The translations under genes were made by a program, and so were the position numbers. A DNA stretch of 14,538 bases from Candidatus Cloacimonadota bacterium (lineage in GTDB: Bacteria; Cloacimonadota; Cloacimonadia; JGIOTU-2): assembly GCA_021160355.1 (NCBI GenBank), contig JAGHCS010000182.1, forward strand, positions 1 through 14,538, in the 5' to 3' direction. Shown in pieces: positions 6,154-14,458 of this stretch; positions within the stretch are counted from its first letter, which is position 1, and every line of letters starts with the position of its first letter. A model generated the notes under the pieces. The model saw only the letters and a list, made by a program, of their open reading frames with translations, had not been told where the DNA came from and did not search any database.

Positions 6154-6636
6154 TTAGTCAACTATTTTATTTTTTATATGTGATAAAAGTCCACCTTCAT
6201 TGATAATGTCTTGCATCTGCTCCGGTAGCGGAGGAAAGGAAAATTCTTTGTCGCCCACCTTCAATATTCCCTTCTTTTCATCAACCTGAACAGTGTCTCC
6301 AACTGTATAAAATTGGACAGCTTCAGGGCACTCTATTAACAGAAGTCCCTGATTTGTCGCACTGCGATAAAATATTCTTGAGAATGATTTGGCGACAATT
6401 GCTTTAATCCCAAAAGCTTTGAGCCCCACTGACGGTTGTTCTCTAGATGAGCCGCATCCGAAATTTTTTCCAACAAATATAATATCTCCAGGTTTAACAT
6501 GTTTCGAAAATTCTCCATCAAGATCTTCAAACAAATGCTCTTTTATAAACTCAATATCAGAAGATTCGTAGGTATATTTTCCTGGAAACATCAGATCGGT
6601 ATTAATATTATCCTGAATAAAGTAAAAGACATTCAT
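6154..6636 (-). CDS. leuD: 3-isopropylmalate dehydratase small subunit-like protein
   Basis: The protein is 160 residues, the size of the short archaeal-type LeuD/HacB group. It has NINTDLMFPGKY near the N-terminus, GDIIFVGKNFGCGSSREQ, then GIKAIVAKSFSRIFYRSATNQGLLLIEC. This is the swivelling domain that completes the active site of the aconitase-type large subunit (LeuC/HacA), which hydrates or dehydrates 2- or 3-hydroxy diacids. The substrate loop reads PGKYTYESSD, unlike the Y-L-R-T form I associate with classical members, so isopropylmalate as substrate is not certain; homoaconitate, methylmalate-type acids or others are possible. The start at 6636 is fixed by AAGGAG (6648-6643) seven bases... 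upstream, an SD overlapping the ugd stop codon; a longer frame from 6666 would run into ugd. No leuC is in the window, which is odd because the two are usually adjacent. Confidence 0.85.
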   Translation of the reverse strand: MNVFYFIQDNINTDLMFPGKYTYESSDIEFIKEHLFEDLDGEFSKHVKPGDIIFVGKNFGCGSSREQPSVGLKAFGIKAIVAKSFSRIFYRSATNQGLLLIECPEAVQFYTVGDTVQVDEKKGILKVGDKEFSFPPLPEQMQDIINEGGLLSHIKNKIVD

Positions 6637-6642
6637 ATTAAT

Positions 6643-6648
6643 CTCCTT
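6643..6648 (-). promoter_or_regulatory. SD of leuD overlapping the ugd stop
   Basis: AAGGAG on the minus strand ends 6 bases before the ATG at 6636 and overlaps the ugd TAA (6649-6647). This sets the leuD start and implies that ribosomes finishing ugd may re-initiate on leuD. Confidence 0.75.
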
Positions 6649-7975
6649 ATTTACTAGGACGCCCAATACAATAATAAGTAAATCCTATTTTTTTCATTTG
6701 ATCGGGTTCGTACTGATTCCTACCATCAAAAATATTTTTTTCTTTCAGTAGTAAATACACTTTCTCAAAATCTGGCATGCGAAATTGCCTCCATTCTGTA
6801 ATAAGGACCAGCGCATCGGCATTTTTTACCGCATCATATTGATCATCGAAATATTTTATATTTTGATGGTTACCAAAAATCCTCTTTGATTCTTTCATTG
6901 CTTCAGGATCATAAGCCTGTATCTTTGCTCCTCTTTTTATGAGTTCGCGAATAATTACCCGTGACGGCGCTTCGCGCATATCATCTGTCATCGGTTTGAA
7001 GGAAAGTCCCCATAGTGCAAAGACTTTATCCTTGAGATTTTCTCCGAAGTGGCTCACAATTTTCTCTACCATTACCAATTTCTGTTCATCATTCACTTCT
7101 TCTACAGCTTCAAGAATTTTGGCAGTTGAATTATGCTTGTGGGCAATTTTGATAAGCGCTTTCACATCTTTGGGAAAGCATGATCCCCCATAACCGATCC
7201 CAGGATATATAAAACTATAACCGATTCTATGATCAGAGCCAATTCCAGTACGTACGTCTTCGACATCAGCATTAACTTCTTCACACAACCTTGAAATCTC
7301 ATTCATAAATGAAATTTTTGTTGCGAGCATTGCATTTGCAGCATATTTGGTCATTTCTGCTGAGCGGATTCCCATAAAAATTATTCTATCATGTTGAATT
7401 GTAAATGCTGAATACACTTCATGCATAAGATTTTTTGCTCTTTCACTTTCTGTGCCGATAACAACTCTGTCGGGCTTCATAAAATCATCAATTGCAACTC
7501 CCTCTTTGAGGAATTCTGGATTTGAAACTACGTCAAATTCATGATCTGCATTACGGCTTTTAAGAACGTCAGCGATTGTTGATTTCACATAATCAGCAGT
7601 CCCAACGGGTACTGTTGACTTATCAACAACAACTTTGTAGCCATTCATGTAATTCCCGATATCTTTTGCCACTGCAAGAACATATTGAAGATCTGCAGAG
7701 CCATCCTCATCAGGGGGTGTGCCCACAGCTATGAAGATAACACATGCGTTTTCTGTTGCTTTTTTTATATCTGTCGTGAAGAATAACCTGTTATCTTCGA
7801 CATTATTTTGAACAAGCTCTTTCAAACCCTTTTCAAAAATTGGCATCTCTCCACGATTGAGCATATCAATCTTATCTTTATTATTATCAACACATGTAAC
7901 AATATGCCCCACATCAGAAAGGCATGCACCAGTTACTAATCCGACATAACCAGATCCAATAACAGAAATTTTCAT
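6647..7975 (-). CDS. ugd: UDP-glucose 6-dehydrogenase
   Basis: The 442-residue protein matches the UDP-glucose/GDP-mannose dehydrogenase superfamily in full length. It has an N-terminal NAD-binding fold (VIGSGYVGLVTGACLSDVGH), VDKSTVPVGTAD, NPEFLKEGVAIDDFMKPDR, the central helix YAANAMLATKISFMNEI, the catalytic GYGGSCFPKD with Cys266, and a C-terminal UDP-binding domain (GLSFKPMTDDMREAPS, then YDPEA and ALVLITEWRQF). The enzyme oxidises UDP-glucose to UDP-glucuronate with two NAD+. A related dehydrogenase of UDP-ManNAc (WecC) was considered because wecB is nearby, but the KPDRVVIG and FKPMTDDMR motifs are of the UDP-glucose type. The start at 7975 has AGGAG seven bases upstream. It follows galE by 23 bases. 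Confidence 0.93.
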   Translation of the reverse strand: MKISVIGSGYVGLVTGACLSDVGHIVTCVDNNKDKIDMLNRGEMPIFEKGLKELVQNNVEDNRLFFTTDIKKATENACVIFIAVGTPPDEDGSADLQYVLAVAKDIGNYMNGYKVVVDKSTVPVGTADYVKSTIADVLKSRNADHEFDVVSNPEFLKEGVAIDDFMKPDRVVIGTESERAKNLMHEVYSAFTIQHDRIIFMGIRSAEMTKYAANAMLATKISFMNEISRLCEEVNADVEDVRTGIGSDHRIGYSFIYPGIGYGGSCFPKDVKALIKIAHKHNSTAKILEAVEEVNDEQKLVMVEKIVSHFGENLKDKVFALWGLSFKPMTDDMREAPSRVIIRELIKRGAKIQAYDPEAMKESKRIFGNHQNIKYFDDQYDAVKNADALVLITEWRQFRMPDFEKVYLLLKEKNIFDGRNQYEPDQMKKIGFTYYCIGRPSK

Positions 7976-7998
7976 ACTTTATCTCCTATGTAATAAAT

Positions 7999-9006
7999 TT
8001 AATATCCATTTGGATTATTTGACTGCCATCTCCATGCATCCTCACACATATCCTGGATGCCCTTCTCGGCACTCCATCCAAGCTCTTTTTTTGCAAGAGC
8101 AGGATCAGCAAAACAGACTGCGATATCACCTGGGCGGCGTTCTACAATTTTGTATGGTACCTTCTTATCAGATGCATTTTCAAAAGCATGCACGATCTCA
8201 AGTACGCTGTATCCTTTGCCTGTCCCCAAATTATAAATAGCAAGCCCTTGCTTCTCCGTTATATTTTTTAAGGCTTTTAAATGTCCTTTTGCCAGGTCAA
8301 CTACGTGAATATAATCCCTCACTCCAGTTCCGTCATCAGTTGCATAATCATCACCAAATACTGAGAGTTCTTCTAACTTTCCGATTGCAACTTGTGAAAT
8401 AAAGGGAAATAAATTATTTGGGATACCGTTGGGATCTTCACCAATTTTTCCACTGGCATGAGCTCCAACCGGATTAAAATAGCGAAGTAATACTATATTC
8501 CACGAATTGTTGGAAGCATACAAATCCTTGAGAATTTGTTCAATTTCTAGCTTAGTTTGTCCATAAGGATTTGCTGGAAAAAGCGGGAAATCTTCCTTAA
8601 TCGGTACAGTATGAGGATCACCATACACAGTTGCAGATGAGCTGAAAACGATATTTTTTACGTTGTATTCCTGCATCACTTCGAATAAAGATATGGAGCC
8701 ACTCACATTATTGTGATAGTATAGGAGTGGTTTTTCCACAGACTCGCCGACTGCTTTCAGTCCGGCAAAGTGAATGACTACATCAAATGTGTGCTGAGAA
8801 AAAACTTCTCTCAAAGCTTCTATGTCAATGATATCAATTTTGTAAAAGATCAAATCCTTTCCGGTAATTTCCTTTACACGTTCCAATGCTTCTAGTTTGC
8901 TGTTGGAAAGATTGTCTACAACAACGATCTCATGCCCTGCTTCGAGAAGTTCCACGCAGGTATGGCTTCCAATGTAACCGGCTCCTCCTGTAACTAAAAC
9001 TTTCAT
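7999..9006 (-). CDS. galE: UDP-glucose 4-epimerase
   Basis: The 335-residue protein is a full-length extended short-chain dehydrogenase of the GalE type. It has KVLVTGGAGYIGSHTCVELL for NAD binding, VIHFAGLKAVGES, FSSSATVYGDP with the catalytic Ser, and N-P-Y148-G-Q-T-K152 as the Tyr-Lys pair. VRDYIHVVDLAKGH and the C-terminal VERRPGDIAVCFADP with KELGWSAEKGI close the substrate domain. It interconverts UDP-glucose and UDP-galactose; some members also act on the N-acetyl forms. The ATG at 9006 is chosen because AGGTGG (9017-9012) lies five bases upstream; a GTG at 9015 lies inside this SD region and is unlikely. It lies between wecB (14-base gap) and ugd in a nucleotide-sugar block. Confidence 0.95.
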   Translation of the reverse strand: MKVLVTGGAGYIGSHTCVELLEAGHEIVVVDNLSNSKLEALERVKEITGKDLIFYKIDIIDIEALREVFSQHTFDVVIHFAGLKAVGESVEKPLLYYHNNVSGSISLFEVMQEYNVKNIVFSSSATVYGDPHTVPIKEDFPLFPANPYGQTKLEIEQILKDLYASNNSWNIVLLRYFNPVGAHASGKIGEDPNGIPNNLFPFISQVAIGKLEELSVFGDDYATDDGTGVRDYIHVVDLAKGHLKALKNITEKQGLAIYNLGTGKGYSVLEIVHAFENASDKKVPYKIVERRPGDIAVCFADPALAKKELGWSAEKGIQDMCEDAWRWQSNNPNGY

Positions 9007-9020
9007 GGCTTCCACCTTTT

Positions 9021-10124
9021 TTATGAAAATGAGTAGTTAAATGTGTCCATTACCTGCACTACTCGCTGTGCAGTGTGTCCATCCCACAATGGAGGAATGC
9101 TTCCATTTTTATACTTCCCATTTAAAATTTCATTTACTTTGTGAATGATTGCATTTTTATGAAGCTCAACCAGTTGATTTGTTCCGATTTCTATTGTGAT
9201 TGGACGCTCAGTGTTTTCCCGCAATGTCAGGCATGGCACACCAAAAACAGTCGTTTCTTCTTGAATACCACCTGAATCTGTGAGTACAAACTTTGCATAT
9301 TTTTCCAATTTAAGAAAATCAAGGTAACCAATTGGATCGATGAGCTTTAAGTTTGGTATCTTATTAACTTTATCTTCAAAGCCAAACACTGTAAGCTGCT
9401 TTCGGGTGCGTGGATGAATAGGAAATGCGAGTGGAATTTTCTCTGCTATCTCTGTAAATGCATCAAGAATTATTTCGAGATTGTCTTTATCATCAACATT
9501 GCTCGGACGATGCAGGGTGATCAAAGCATATGAATGTTTGTTGAACCCAAGATCATCCATTGTTTGAGAGTTTTCAGCTTGTTTTTCGAAATACATAAGA
9601 GAGTCTATCATAGCATTGCCAACGAGAAAAATCTTATCCCTAGAAATTCCTTCCCTAATAAGATTTTCATCCGCATCTTTGGAGGGTGTGAGTAACATAC
9701 TCGAAATACAATCAGTCTCAATTCGGTTGATCTCTTCGGGCATTCTTCTGTCGTATGAGCGCAATCCTGCTTCAAGATGTGCAACCGGAATATGTAGTTT
9801 TACCGCATCGATCGCACAGGCAACTGTTGAATTTACATCCCCTGCAACAAGTACAAGATCAGGTTTTTCCTGCAGAAGAAATTGTTCGAATGCGATCATT
9901 ATTTTTGCTGTTTGTACGCCATGAGTACCAGATCCCACTCCAAGATACACATCGGGTTTGGGAAAGCCGAGTTGTTCAAAAAATATTTCAGAGAGATTCT
10001 TATCGTAGTGCTGCCCGGTATGAATGAGCAGCGGTGTGTATTGAGAGTGTTTTTTTAATTCAAAGTATACAGGACCCGTCTTCATGAAGTTAGGACGAGC
10101 CCCTACAACTAAGGCAATTTTCAT
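9021..10124 (-). CDS. wecB: Non-hydrolysing UDP-N-acetylglucosamine 2-epimerase
   Basis: The 367-residue protein is a GT-B-fold UDP-GlcNAc 2-epimerase. Visible motifs are GARPNFMKTGPVYFEL, LIHTGQHYDKNLSEIFFEQL, VLVAGDVNSTVACAID, VAHLEAGLRSYDRRMPEEIN, ITLHRPSNVDD, and FVLTDSGGIQEETTVFGVPC with LRENTERPITIEIGTN. It converts UDP-GlcNAc to UDP-ManNAc in the cytoplasm for surface polysaccharide or cell-wall precursors. The ATG at 10124 is the natural start but has no clear SD, and the gene follows a 187-base gap filled with repeat sequence, so it may have its own promoter. It heads the wecB-galE-ugd block; no glycosyltransferase or export gene accompanies the block in this window. Confidence 0.93.
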   Translation of the reverse strand: MKIALVVGARPNFMKTGPVYFELKKHSQYTPLLIHTGQHYDKNLSEIFFEQLGFPKPDVYLGVGSGTHGVQTAKIMIAFEQFLLQEKPDLVLVAGDVNSTVACAIDAVKLHIPVAHLEAGLRSYDRRMPEEINRIETDCISSMLLTPSKDADENLIREGISRDKIFLVGNAMIDSLMYFEKQAENSQTMDDLGFNKHSYALITLHRPSNVDDKDNLEIILDAFTEIAEKIPLAFPIHPRTRKQLTVFGFEDKVNKIPNLKLIDPIGYLDFLKLEKYAKFVLTDSGGIQEETTVFGVPCLTLRENTERPITIEIGTNQLVELHKNAIIHKVNEILNGKYKNGSIPPLWDGHTAQRVVQVMDTFNYSFS

Positions 10125-10157
10125 TTCAAGCTAACTCGGATAATCCGACAAAAATGT

Positions 10158-10292
10158 AACCACGAATTAACACGAAAAAAACGTGAATGAAAAATAGAAA
10201 ACATAAAATTTATTCTTCCTCTTTTCTTTGCGTCTCTGCGTTCTTCTCTCTGCGTCCTCTGCGTGAATCTTCATTCTCATGATAATCCGTGT
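10158..10292. repeat. Composite repeat in the pnp-wecB gap
   Basis: The 187-base gap is not coding. On the plus strand it has CACGAATTAACACG (10161-10174) with a short CACG-A7-CGTG dyad (10171-10185). Then come four copies of a CTCTGCGT unit (10226-10233 with one mismatch, 10234-10241, 10248-10255, 10257-10264), and finally a GATAATCCGTG segment near 10280. Read on the minus strand the unit is ACGCAGAG. I recognise this style of sequence (TTCGTGTTAATTCGTGG together with CGCAGAG runs) as dispersed boilerplate found between genes in many AT-rich bacterial genomes, but I cannot show other copies from this window. Confidence 0.55.
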
Positions 10293-10311
10293 AGGTTTCA
10301 ATTTTTAGGAA

Positions 10312-12471
10312 CTAATATCTTTTTTTATTCGGTCCAAAGCGTCTTGGTCGTTGATTACGTTCTACAATTGCTCCTTCGACGTCCTTCATGCTCAACTGAA
10401 CTTTCCCATCGCGGTCAATGCCAATGACTTTTACTTTTACTTTATCTCCAAATCCTACAACATCAGCAACGTTTTCAGTTCTCTTATTTTCAAGATTCGA
10501 AACATGTACAAGACCTTCCTGACGAGGAAGAAACTCTACGAAACAGCCAAAATCTCGTACATTCTTGACGATACCGGTGTAGATTTTTCCGATTTCCGGT
10601 TCTTCAACGATACTTGCAATTCTTTCTCTTGCTTTTTGAATCGAATCTCTATCTGGTGATGCTATACGAACTGTACCGTCATCATCGATATCAATAGCAA
10701 CGCCTGTTTCTTCAATAATGGATTTGATTATTTTTCCTTGAGGTCCAATGATATCGCCGATCCTGTCAGTTTTCACTTTCATTACCTCGATATGAGGTGC
10801 TATCGGTGAAATATCAGGTCGTGGTTCTGGAATAATTTCTTTAATCTTATCAAGGATAAAGAAGCGTCCTTTATGGGCTTTTTCCAGCGCAACGGTCATG
10901 ATCTCGTGAGTGATGCCTTCAACTTTGATATCCATCTGCAGAGCAGTGATGCCCTTATCGGTTCCAGCAACTTTGAAATCCATATCGCCGTAATGATCTT
11001 CCATACCCATGATGTCTGTAAGCACTATAAATTTATCATCTTCAAGGATGAGTCCGTTCGCGATACCCGCAACAGGTCCTGTGATCGGTACACCGGCAGC
11101 CATCAAAGATAATGTTCCGCTGCATACTGTTGCCATTGATGAAGAACCGTTTGATTCCAGGATTTCCGAAACAATTCTGATCGTGTAGGGAAATTTTTCT
11201 TCATCCACTGGAATGACAGGGAACAAGGAGCGTTCTGCAAGATTTCCATGACCAAGCTCTCTTCTACCGGGTCCTCTCATAAAGCCAGCTTCACCCACAC
11301 TGAATGGTGGAAAATTGTAATGAAGATAGAATTTCTTTTTATACTCTTCACCAAGTTCATCGATAACTTTCTCATCAGAACTTGTGCCAAGAGTTACTAC
11401 TCCGAGAGACTGAGTTTCGCCACGCGTAAACAATGCAGAGCCGTGTGTGAACGGTAAAATATCAACTTCACAGGTAATCTCCCGTATATCATCCAAACCT
11501 CTACCGTCAACCCGGGTATTGGTTTCGAGTATCTTTTTTCTCAGCAGTTTTTTCAAATTTCCTTCAAATGCTTGGACGATCTGCTCTTTTTTCAGTTCAA
11601 ATTCCTCTGCAGGAAGTTTCTCCTCAAATGATACAAGCACTTCATCTTTAATTGTATCGATTGTTGTATTTCTATCGAGTTTTTCAGAAATGTTCAATGC
11701 ATTCTGGATTTTTTCCGATGATGCTTTTTCAACTTCAAGAATCAAATTCTCATCAATAACATCAAGCTCGTACTCGCCTTTTGGCTTAGCTGCTTTTTCA
11801 ATGAATTCTTTTTCGAAAGTGATCAATTCCCCTATACTTTCATGAGCTTTGTTGAGTGCATCAAGCATCTGGTCTTCGCTTATTTCATGAGCGCTAGCTT
11901 CGACCATCATAATTGCATTATCTTTTCCTGCAACTGCAAGGTCTAATTGAGAAGTTTCAAACTGCTCCACAGTAGGATTGATAATAAATTCGTTATCTAT
12001 TAATCCAACATTCACACCAGCGATAGGTCCGTGGAACGGAATATCTGAAATACTCAATGCGGCTGAAGCTCCGATCATTCCCAACATTTCAGGTGAATTC
12101 TTTTTATCATATGAAAGTACTGTAACAACTACGTGTACATCATTTCTGAAACCTTCGGGGAAAAGAGGTCTCAAGGGTCTATCTATCAATCGTGCTGCGA
12201 GAGTTGCGGTAGTTGAGGGTCTTGCCTCACGTTTGAAAAAACCACCGGGAATTTTACCTGCAGCATACATTTTTTCTACAAAATCGACCATGAGGGGGAA
12301 GTAATCAATTCCCTCTCTTCTTGTCTTGGAAGCTGTGGCAGTAACAAGAACAACCGTACCTCCATATTGCACAAGCACGGCACCACCCGCTTGCTTTGCC
12401 ATTCTGCCAGTTTCAAGCGTTAGCGTTCTTCCGGCAAATTCTGTTTCCATCCTAATTATGTTACTATCCAT
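10312..12471 (-). CDS. pnp: Polyribonucleotide nucleotidyltransferase (PNPase)
   Basis: The 719-residue protein has the complete PNPase architecture. A first RNase PH-like domain (about residues 1-145) contains GKIPGGFFKREARPS and LIDRPLRPLFPEGF. A helical linker (about 210-300) follows, then the catalytic second RNase PH domain with RRELGHGNLAERSL and TDIMGMEDHYGDMDFKVAGT. A KH domain has IGDIIGPQGKIIKSI, and an S1 domain has GIVKNVRDFGCFVEFLP and GLVHVSN. The C-terminal tail is basic (RRFGPNKKRY). It degrades RNA 3' to 5' by phosphorolysis. The start at 12471 has AGGAG five bases upstream. It follows rpsO by 51 bases, the classical rpsO-pnp arrangement. No hairpin resembling the E. coli autoregulatory leader is evident in that gap, though it contains GACAGGA twice, the second being part of the SD. 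Confidence 0.98.
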   Translation of the reverse strand: MDSNIIRMETEFAGRTLTLETGRMAKQAGGAVLVQYGGTVVLVTATASKTRREGIDYFPLMVDFVEKMYAAGKIPGGFFKREARPSTTATLAARLIDRPLRPLFPEGFRNDVHVVVTVLSYDKKNSPEMLGMIGASAALSISDIPFHGPIAGVNVGLIDNEFIINPTVEQFETSQLDLAVAGKDNAIMMVEASAHEISEDQMLDALNKAHESIGELITFEKEFIEKAAKPKGEYELDVIDENLILEVEKASSEKIQNALNISEKLDRNTTIDTIKDEVLVSFEEKLPAEEFELKKEQIVQAFEGNLKKLLRKKILETNTRVDGRGLDDIREITCEVDILPFTHGSALFTRGETQSLGVVTLGTSSDEKVIDELGEEYKKKFYLHYNFPPFSVGEAGFMRGPGRRELGHGNLAERSLFPVIPVDEEKFPYTIRIVSEILESNGSSSMATVCSGTLSLMAAGVPITGPVAGIANGLILEDDKFIVLTDIMGMEDHYGDMDFKVAGTDKGITALQMDIKVEGITHEIMTVALEKAHKGRFFILDKIKEIIPEPRPDISPIAPHIEVMKVKTDRIGDIIGPQGKIIKSIIEETGVAIDIDDDGTVRIASPDRDSIQKARERIASIVEEPEIGKIYTGIVKNVRDFGCFVEFLPRQEGLVHVSNLENKRTENVADVVGFGDKVKVKVIGIDRDGKVQLSMKDVEGAIVERNQRPRRFGPNKKRY

Positions 12472-12522
12472 ATAGCTCCTGTCTGAACAAAGAATTAATA
12501 TTTTTCCTGTCCAATCTTACTC

Positions 12523-12792
12523 TTACTTTCTGATCTTAAGAGTTTTTATTAACTTTCTGTAGCGAGTAATATCTTTATTTTTGATATAATCCAAAAGTCT
12601 TCTTCTCTGCCCGACAAGCATCAGAAGTCCGCGTCGGGTATGATGATCTTTTTTATGTACTTTTAGATGTTCTGTAATACTCGCAATTCTCTGAGTGAGG
12701 AGTGCAATCTGAACTTCAGGAGATCCTGTATCAGATTCATGTAAACCAAACTCTTCTACTATTGTACGTTTTGCTTCTTTTTCCAAAGCCAC
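12523..12792 (-). CDS. rpsO: 30S ribosomal protein S15
   Basis: The 89-residue protein is a full-length S15, with FGLHESDTGSPEVQIALLT, the HLKVHKKDHHTRRGLL rRNA-binding stretch, and LVGQRRRLLDYIKNKD. S15 is a primary 16S-binding protein of the small subunit. The start is GTG at 12792, supported by an ideal AGGAGG five bases upstream and by the usual N-terminal A-L-E-K-E after the initiator Met. It lies 18 bases after the upstream P-loop gene and 51 before pnp, so the three are probably one transcript. Confidence 0.98.
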   Translation of the reverse strand: MALEKEAKRTIVEEFGLHESDTGSPEVQIALLTQRIASITEHLKVHKKDHHTRRGLLMLVGQRRRLLDYIKNKDITRYRKLIKTLKIRK

Positions 12793-12796
12793 TCGT

Positions 12797-12802
12797 CCTC
12801 CT
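12797..12802 (-). promoter_or_regulatory. SD of rpsO (GTG start)
   Basis: AGGAGG on the minus strand with a four- to five-base spacer before GTG at 12792. It is the strongest SD in the window and compensates for the non-ATG start. Confidence 0.8.
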
Positions 12803-12810
12803 AAATAAGA

Positions 12811-14130
12811 CTATTTAACAAAATTTTCAAGCACTTCTGTAAGTGTAGGTTGACCGATTACCTGCAATTCGTAAGATACTCTTACGGCAGGTTTATTAAT
12901 TTTTATTATTCTTCGTAAATCAATAGGAGTTCCAATGACAACTACTTCGCAATCAACTGCATTTATTGTTGTCTCGAGATCTTTGATCTGTTGCTCACCA
13001 TAGCCCATTGCAGGAAGGAGAATTCCGATCTCAGGATATTTTTCAAAGGTCTCTTCAATTGTACCTACAGCCCAAGGACGAGGATCAACAAATTCTGCTG
13101 CGCCGCATCTTTCTGCTGCAACGACACCTGCGCCATATTTCATCTCGCCATGTGTAAGTGTCGGACCATCTTCCACTACAAGAACCCTTGCTCCCTCAAT
13201 CGCTTTCGCATCATCTACAAAAACCGGTGATGCACCATCAATAATGATCGCATTTCTATTGACCGAACGAATGTTATCACGAACTTCGAGTACATCTTCA
13301 GGATTCGCAGAATCAACTTTATTGATGACAACAACATCTGCAAGACGAAGATTTGTTTCACCGGGATAATAATACAATTCATGACCGGGACGATGAGGAT
13401 CGGCGACAACAATATTCAACATATTATCTGATTTATAAAAAGAAGTATCGTTATTTCCGCCATCCCATATGATGACATCAGCTTCTTTTTCTGCTTCAGC
13501 AAGTATTGCACCGTAATCTACACCTGCATAAATAATGCTTCCCATATCAATATGTGGTTCGTACTCTTCCATTTCTTCAATTGTGCATTCGTGTTTTTCC
13601 AGGTCTTCGATCTTTGCAAACCTTTGCACTTTCTGCTTCACAAGGTCACCATACGGCATTGGATGACGGATCGAAGCAACTTTCAAACCTTTTTTCTTCA
13701 GGAAACGCACAACTGCGCGTGTTGTCTGGCTTTTTCCGCAACCGGTTCGCACAGCACAAACTGTTATCAAAGGTTTTGTTGTTTTGATCATTGTTTCAGT
13801 TGCACTCAGGAGCACAAAATCCGCACCTGCTGCATTCACGATCGAAGCTTTATGCATAATATATTCGTAATTTACATCACTGTAGGCAAATACAACCATA
13901 TCAATGTTATGTTCTTTGATGAGATCGACCAGTTCTGATTCTGCAACTATTGGGATGCCTTCAGGATAGAGTTTGCCTGCTAATTCTGCAGGATATTTTC
14001 TTCCGTCAATATCCGGAATTTGAGTTGCCGTAAATGCAACTATTTCATAGTCAGGATTATCACGATAAATCACATTGAAATTATGAAAATCTCTGCCGGC
14101 AGCGCCCATGATAATGACTTTTCGCTTCAT
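12811..14130 (-). CDS. Cyclic 2,3-diphosphoglycerate synthetase-family P-loop protein
   Basis: The 439-residue protein is a two-part P-loop enzyme. The N-terminal part (about 1-115) is a Rossmann-like domain starting VIIMGAAGRDFHNFN. The second part has a Walker A motif AVRTGCGKSQTTR (Lys133, Ser134), a Walker-B-like VIIWDGGNND, and VVINKVDSA, which resembles the guanine-specificity motif of GTPases. This layout matches the family named after archaeal cyclic 2,3-diphosphoglycerate synthetase, which closes 2,3-diphosphoglycerate to the cyclic form using ATP. Bacterial members are usually annotated by similarity only, and the NKVD motif leaves a GTP-dependent role open. The ATG at 14130 is chosen for its AAAGGA about eight to nine bases upstream; a TTG at 14154 is less likely. 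It is the first gene of a probable unit with rpsO and pnp. Confidence 0.82.
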   Translation of the reverse strand: MKRKVIIMGAAGRDFHNFNVIYRDNPDYEIVAFTATQIPDIDGRKYPAELAGKLYPEGIPIVAESELVDLIKEHNIDMVVFAYSDVNYEYIMHKASIVNAAGADFVLLSATETMIKTTKPLITVCAVRTGCGKSQTTRAVVRFLKKKGLKVASIRHPMPYGDLVKQKVQRFAKIEDLEKHECTIEEMEEYEPHIDMGSIIYAGVDYGAILAEAEKEADVIIWDGGNNDTSFYKSDNMLNIVVADPHRPGHELYYYPGETNLRLADVVVINKVDSANPEDVLEVRDNIRSVNRNAIIIDGASPVFVDDAKAIEGARVLVVEDGPTLTHGEMKYGAGVVAAERCGAAEFVDPRPWAVGTIEETFEKYPEIGILLPAMGYGEQQIKDLETTINAVDCEVVVIGTPIDLRRIIKINKPAVRVSYELQVIGQPTLTEVLENFVK

Positions 14131-14165
14131 GTTCTTAGTCCTTTCAAGATTCAATTTTTGATGAC

Positions 14166-14194
14166 ATAACTTTTGGGGTAGAATAATGTGTCAA
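14166..14194 (-). promoter_or_regulatory. Possible sigma-70-type promoter before the first gene
   Basis: On the minus strand a perfect TTGACA (14194-14189) is followed after 17 bases by AGTTAT (14171-14166), which matches only half of the -10 consensus. The position, about 40 bases before the ATG at 14130, is suitable. The -10 is weak, so this is tentative. Confidence 0.3.
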
Positions 14195-14365
14195 GTTTCA
14201 TGACCCTATCCCTTTGTATGCTATTTTCTTAATTTATCAAACCGTGAGTCAATAAAAAATGAATGTACTTTTTATGTAAAGAAACGCTCAAAATTTGATA
14301 AACCATAAATATGAAATTTTCCATAAGTTGGCGGAGAATGTGTTTTTCATTCAAATTAATACTGG

Positions 14366-14408
14366 ATTCCCTCTCCCCACTTTCGTGAGGACAAGCTTTC
14401 GAGGGAAT
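14366..14408. repeat. Inverted-repeat element, 8-base arms with inner hairpin
   Basis: ATTCCCTC (14366-14373) and GAGGGAAT (14401-14408) are exact reverse complements. Between them CCCCAC (14375-14380), a TTTC loop and GTGAGG (14385-14390) form a second stem with one mismatch. The overall form, GGATTCCCTC ... GAGGGAATGAC, is typical of small dispersed repeats in bacterial intergenic regions; other copies cannot be checked here. Confidence 0.6.
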
Positions 14409-14458
14409 GACATCGCTCTTTTATTAGGACACTTATGAAATTAAATGAATATTTTGTA

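Noticed and set aside
6637..6666. Longer leuD start at 6666
   Set aside because: It would overlap the end of ugd; AAGGAG at the proper distance marks the ATG at 6636.
7993..8240. Plus-strand frames opposite galE, ugd, pnp and others
   Set aside because: They are shadows of well-supported minus-strand genes with low-complexity or unfamiliar translations and no SD context.
10171..10185. CACG-A7-CGTG as an intrinsic terminator
   Set aside because: The stem is only four base pairs and there is no following T-run in a suitable position.
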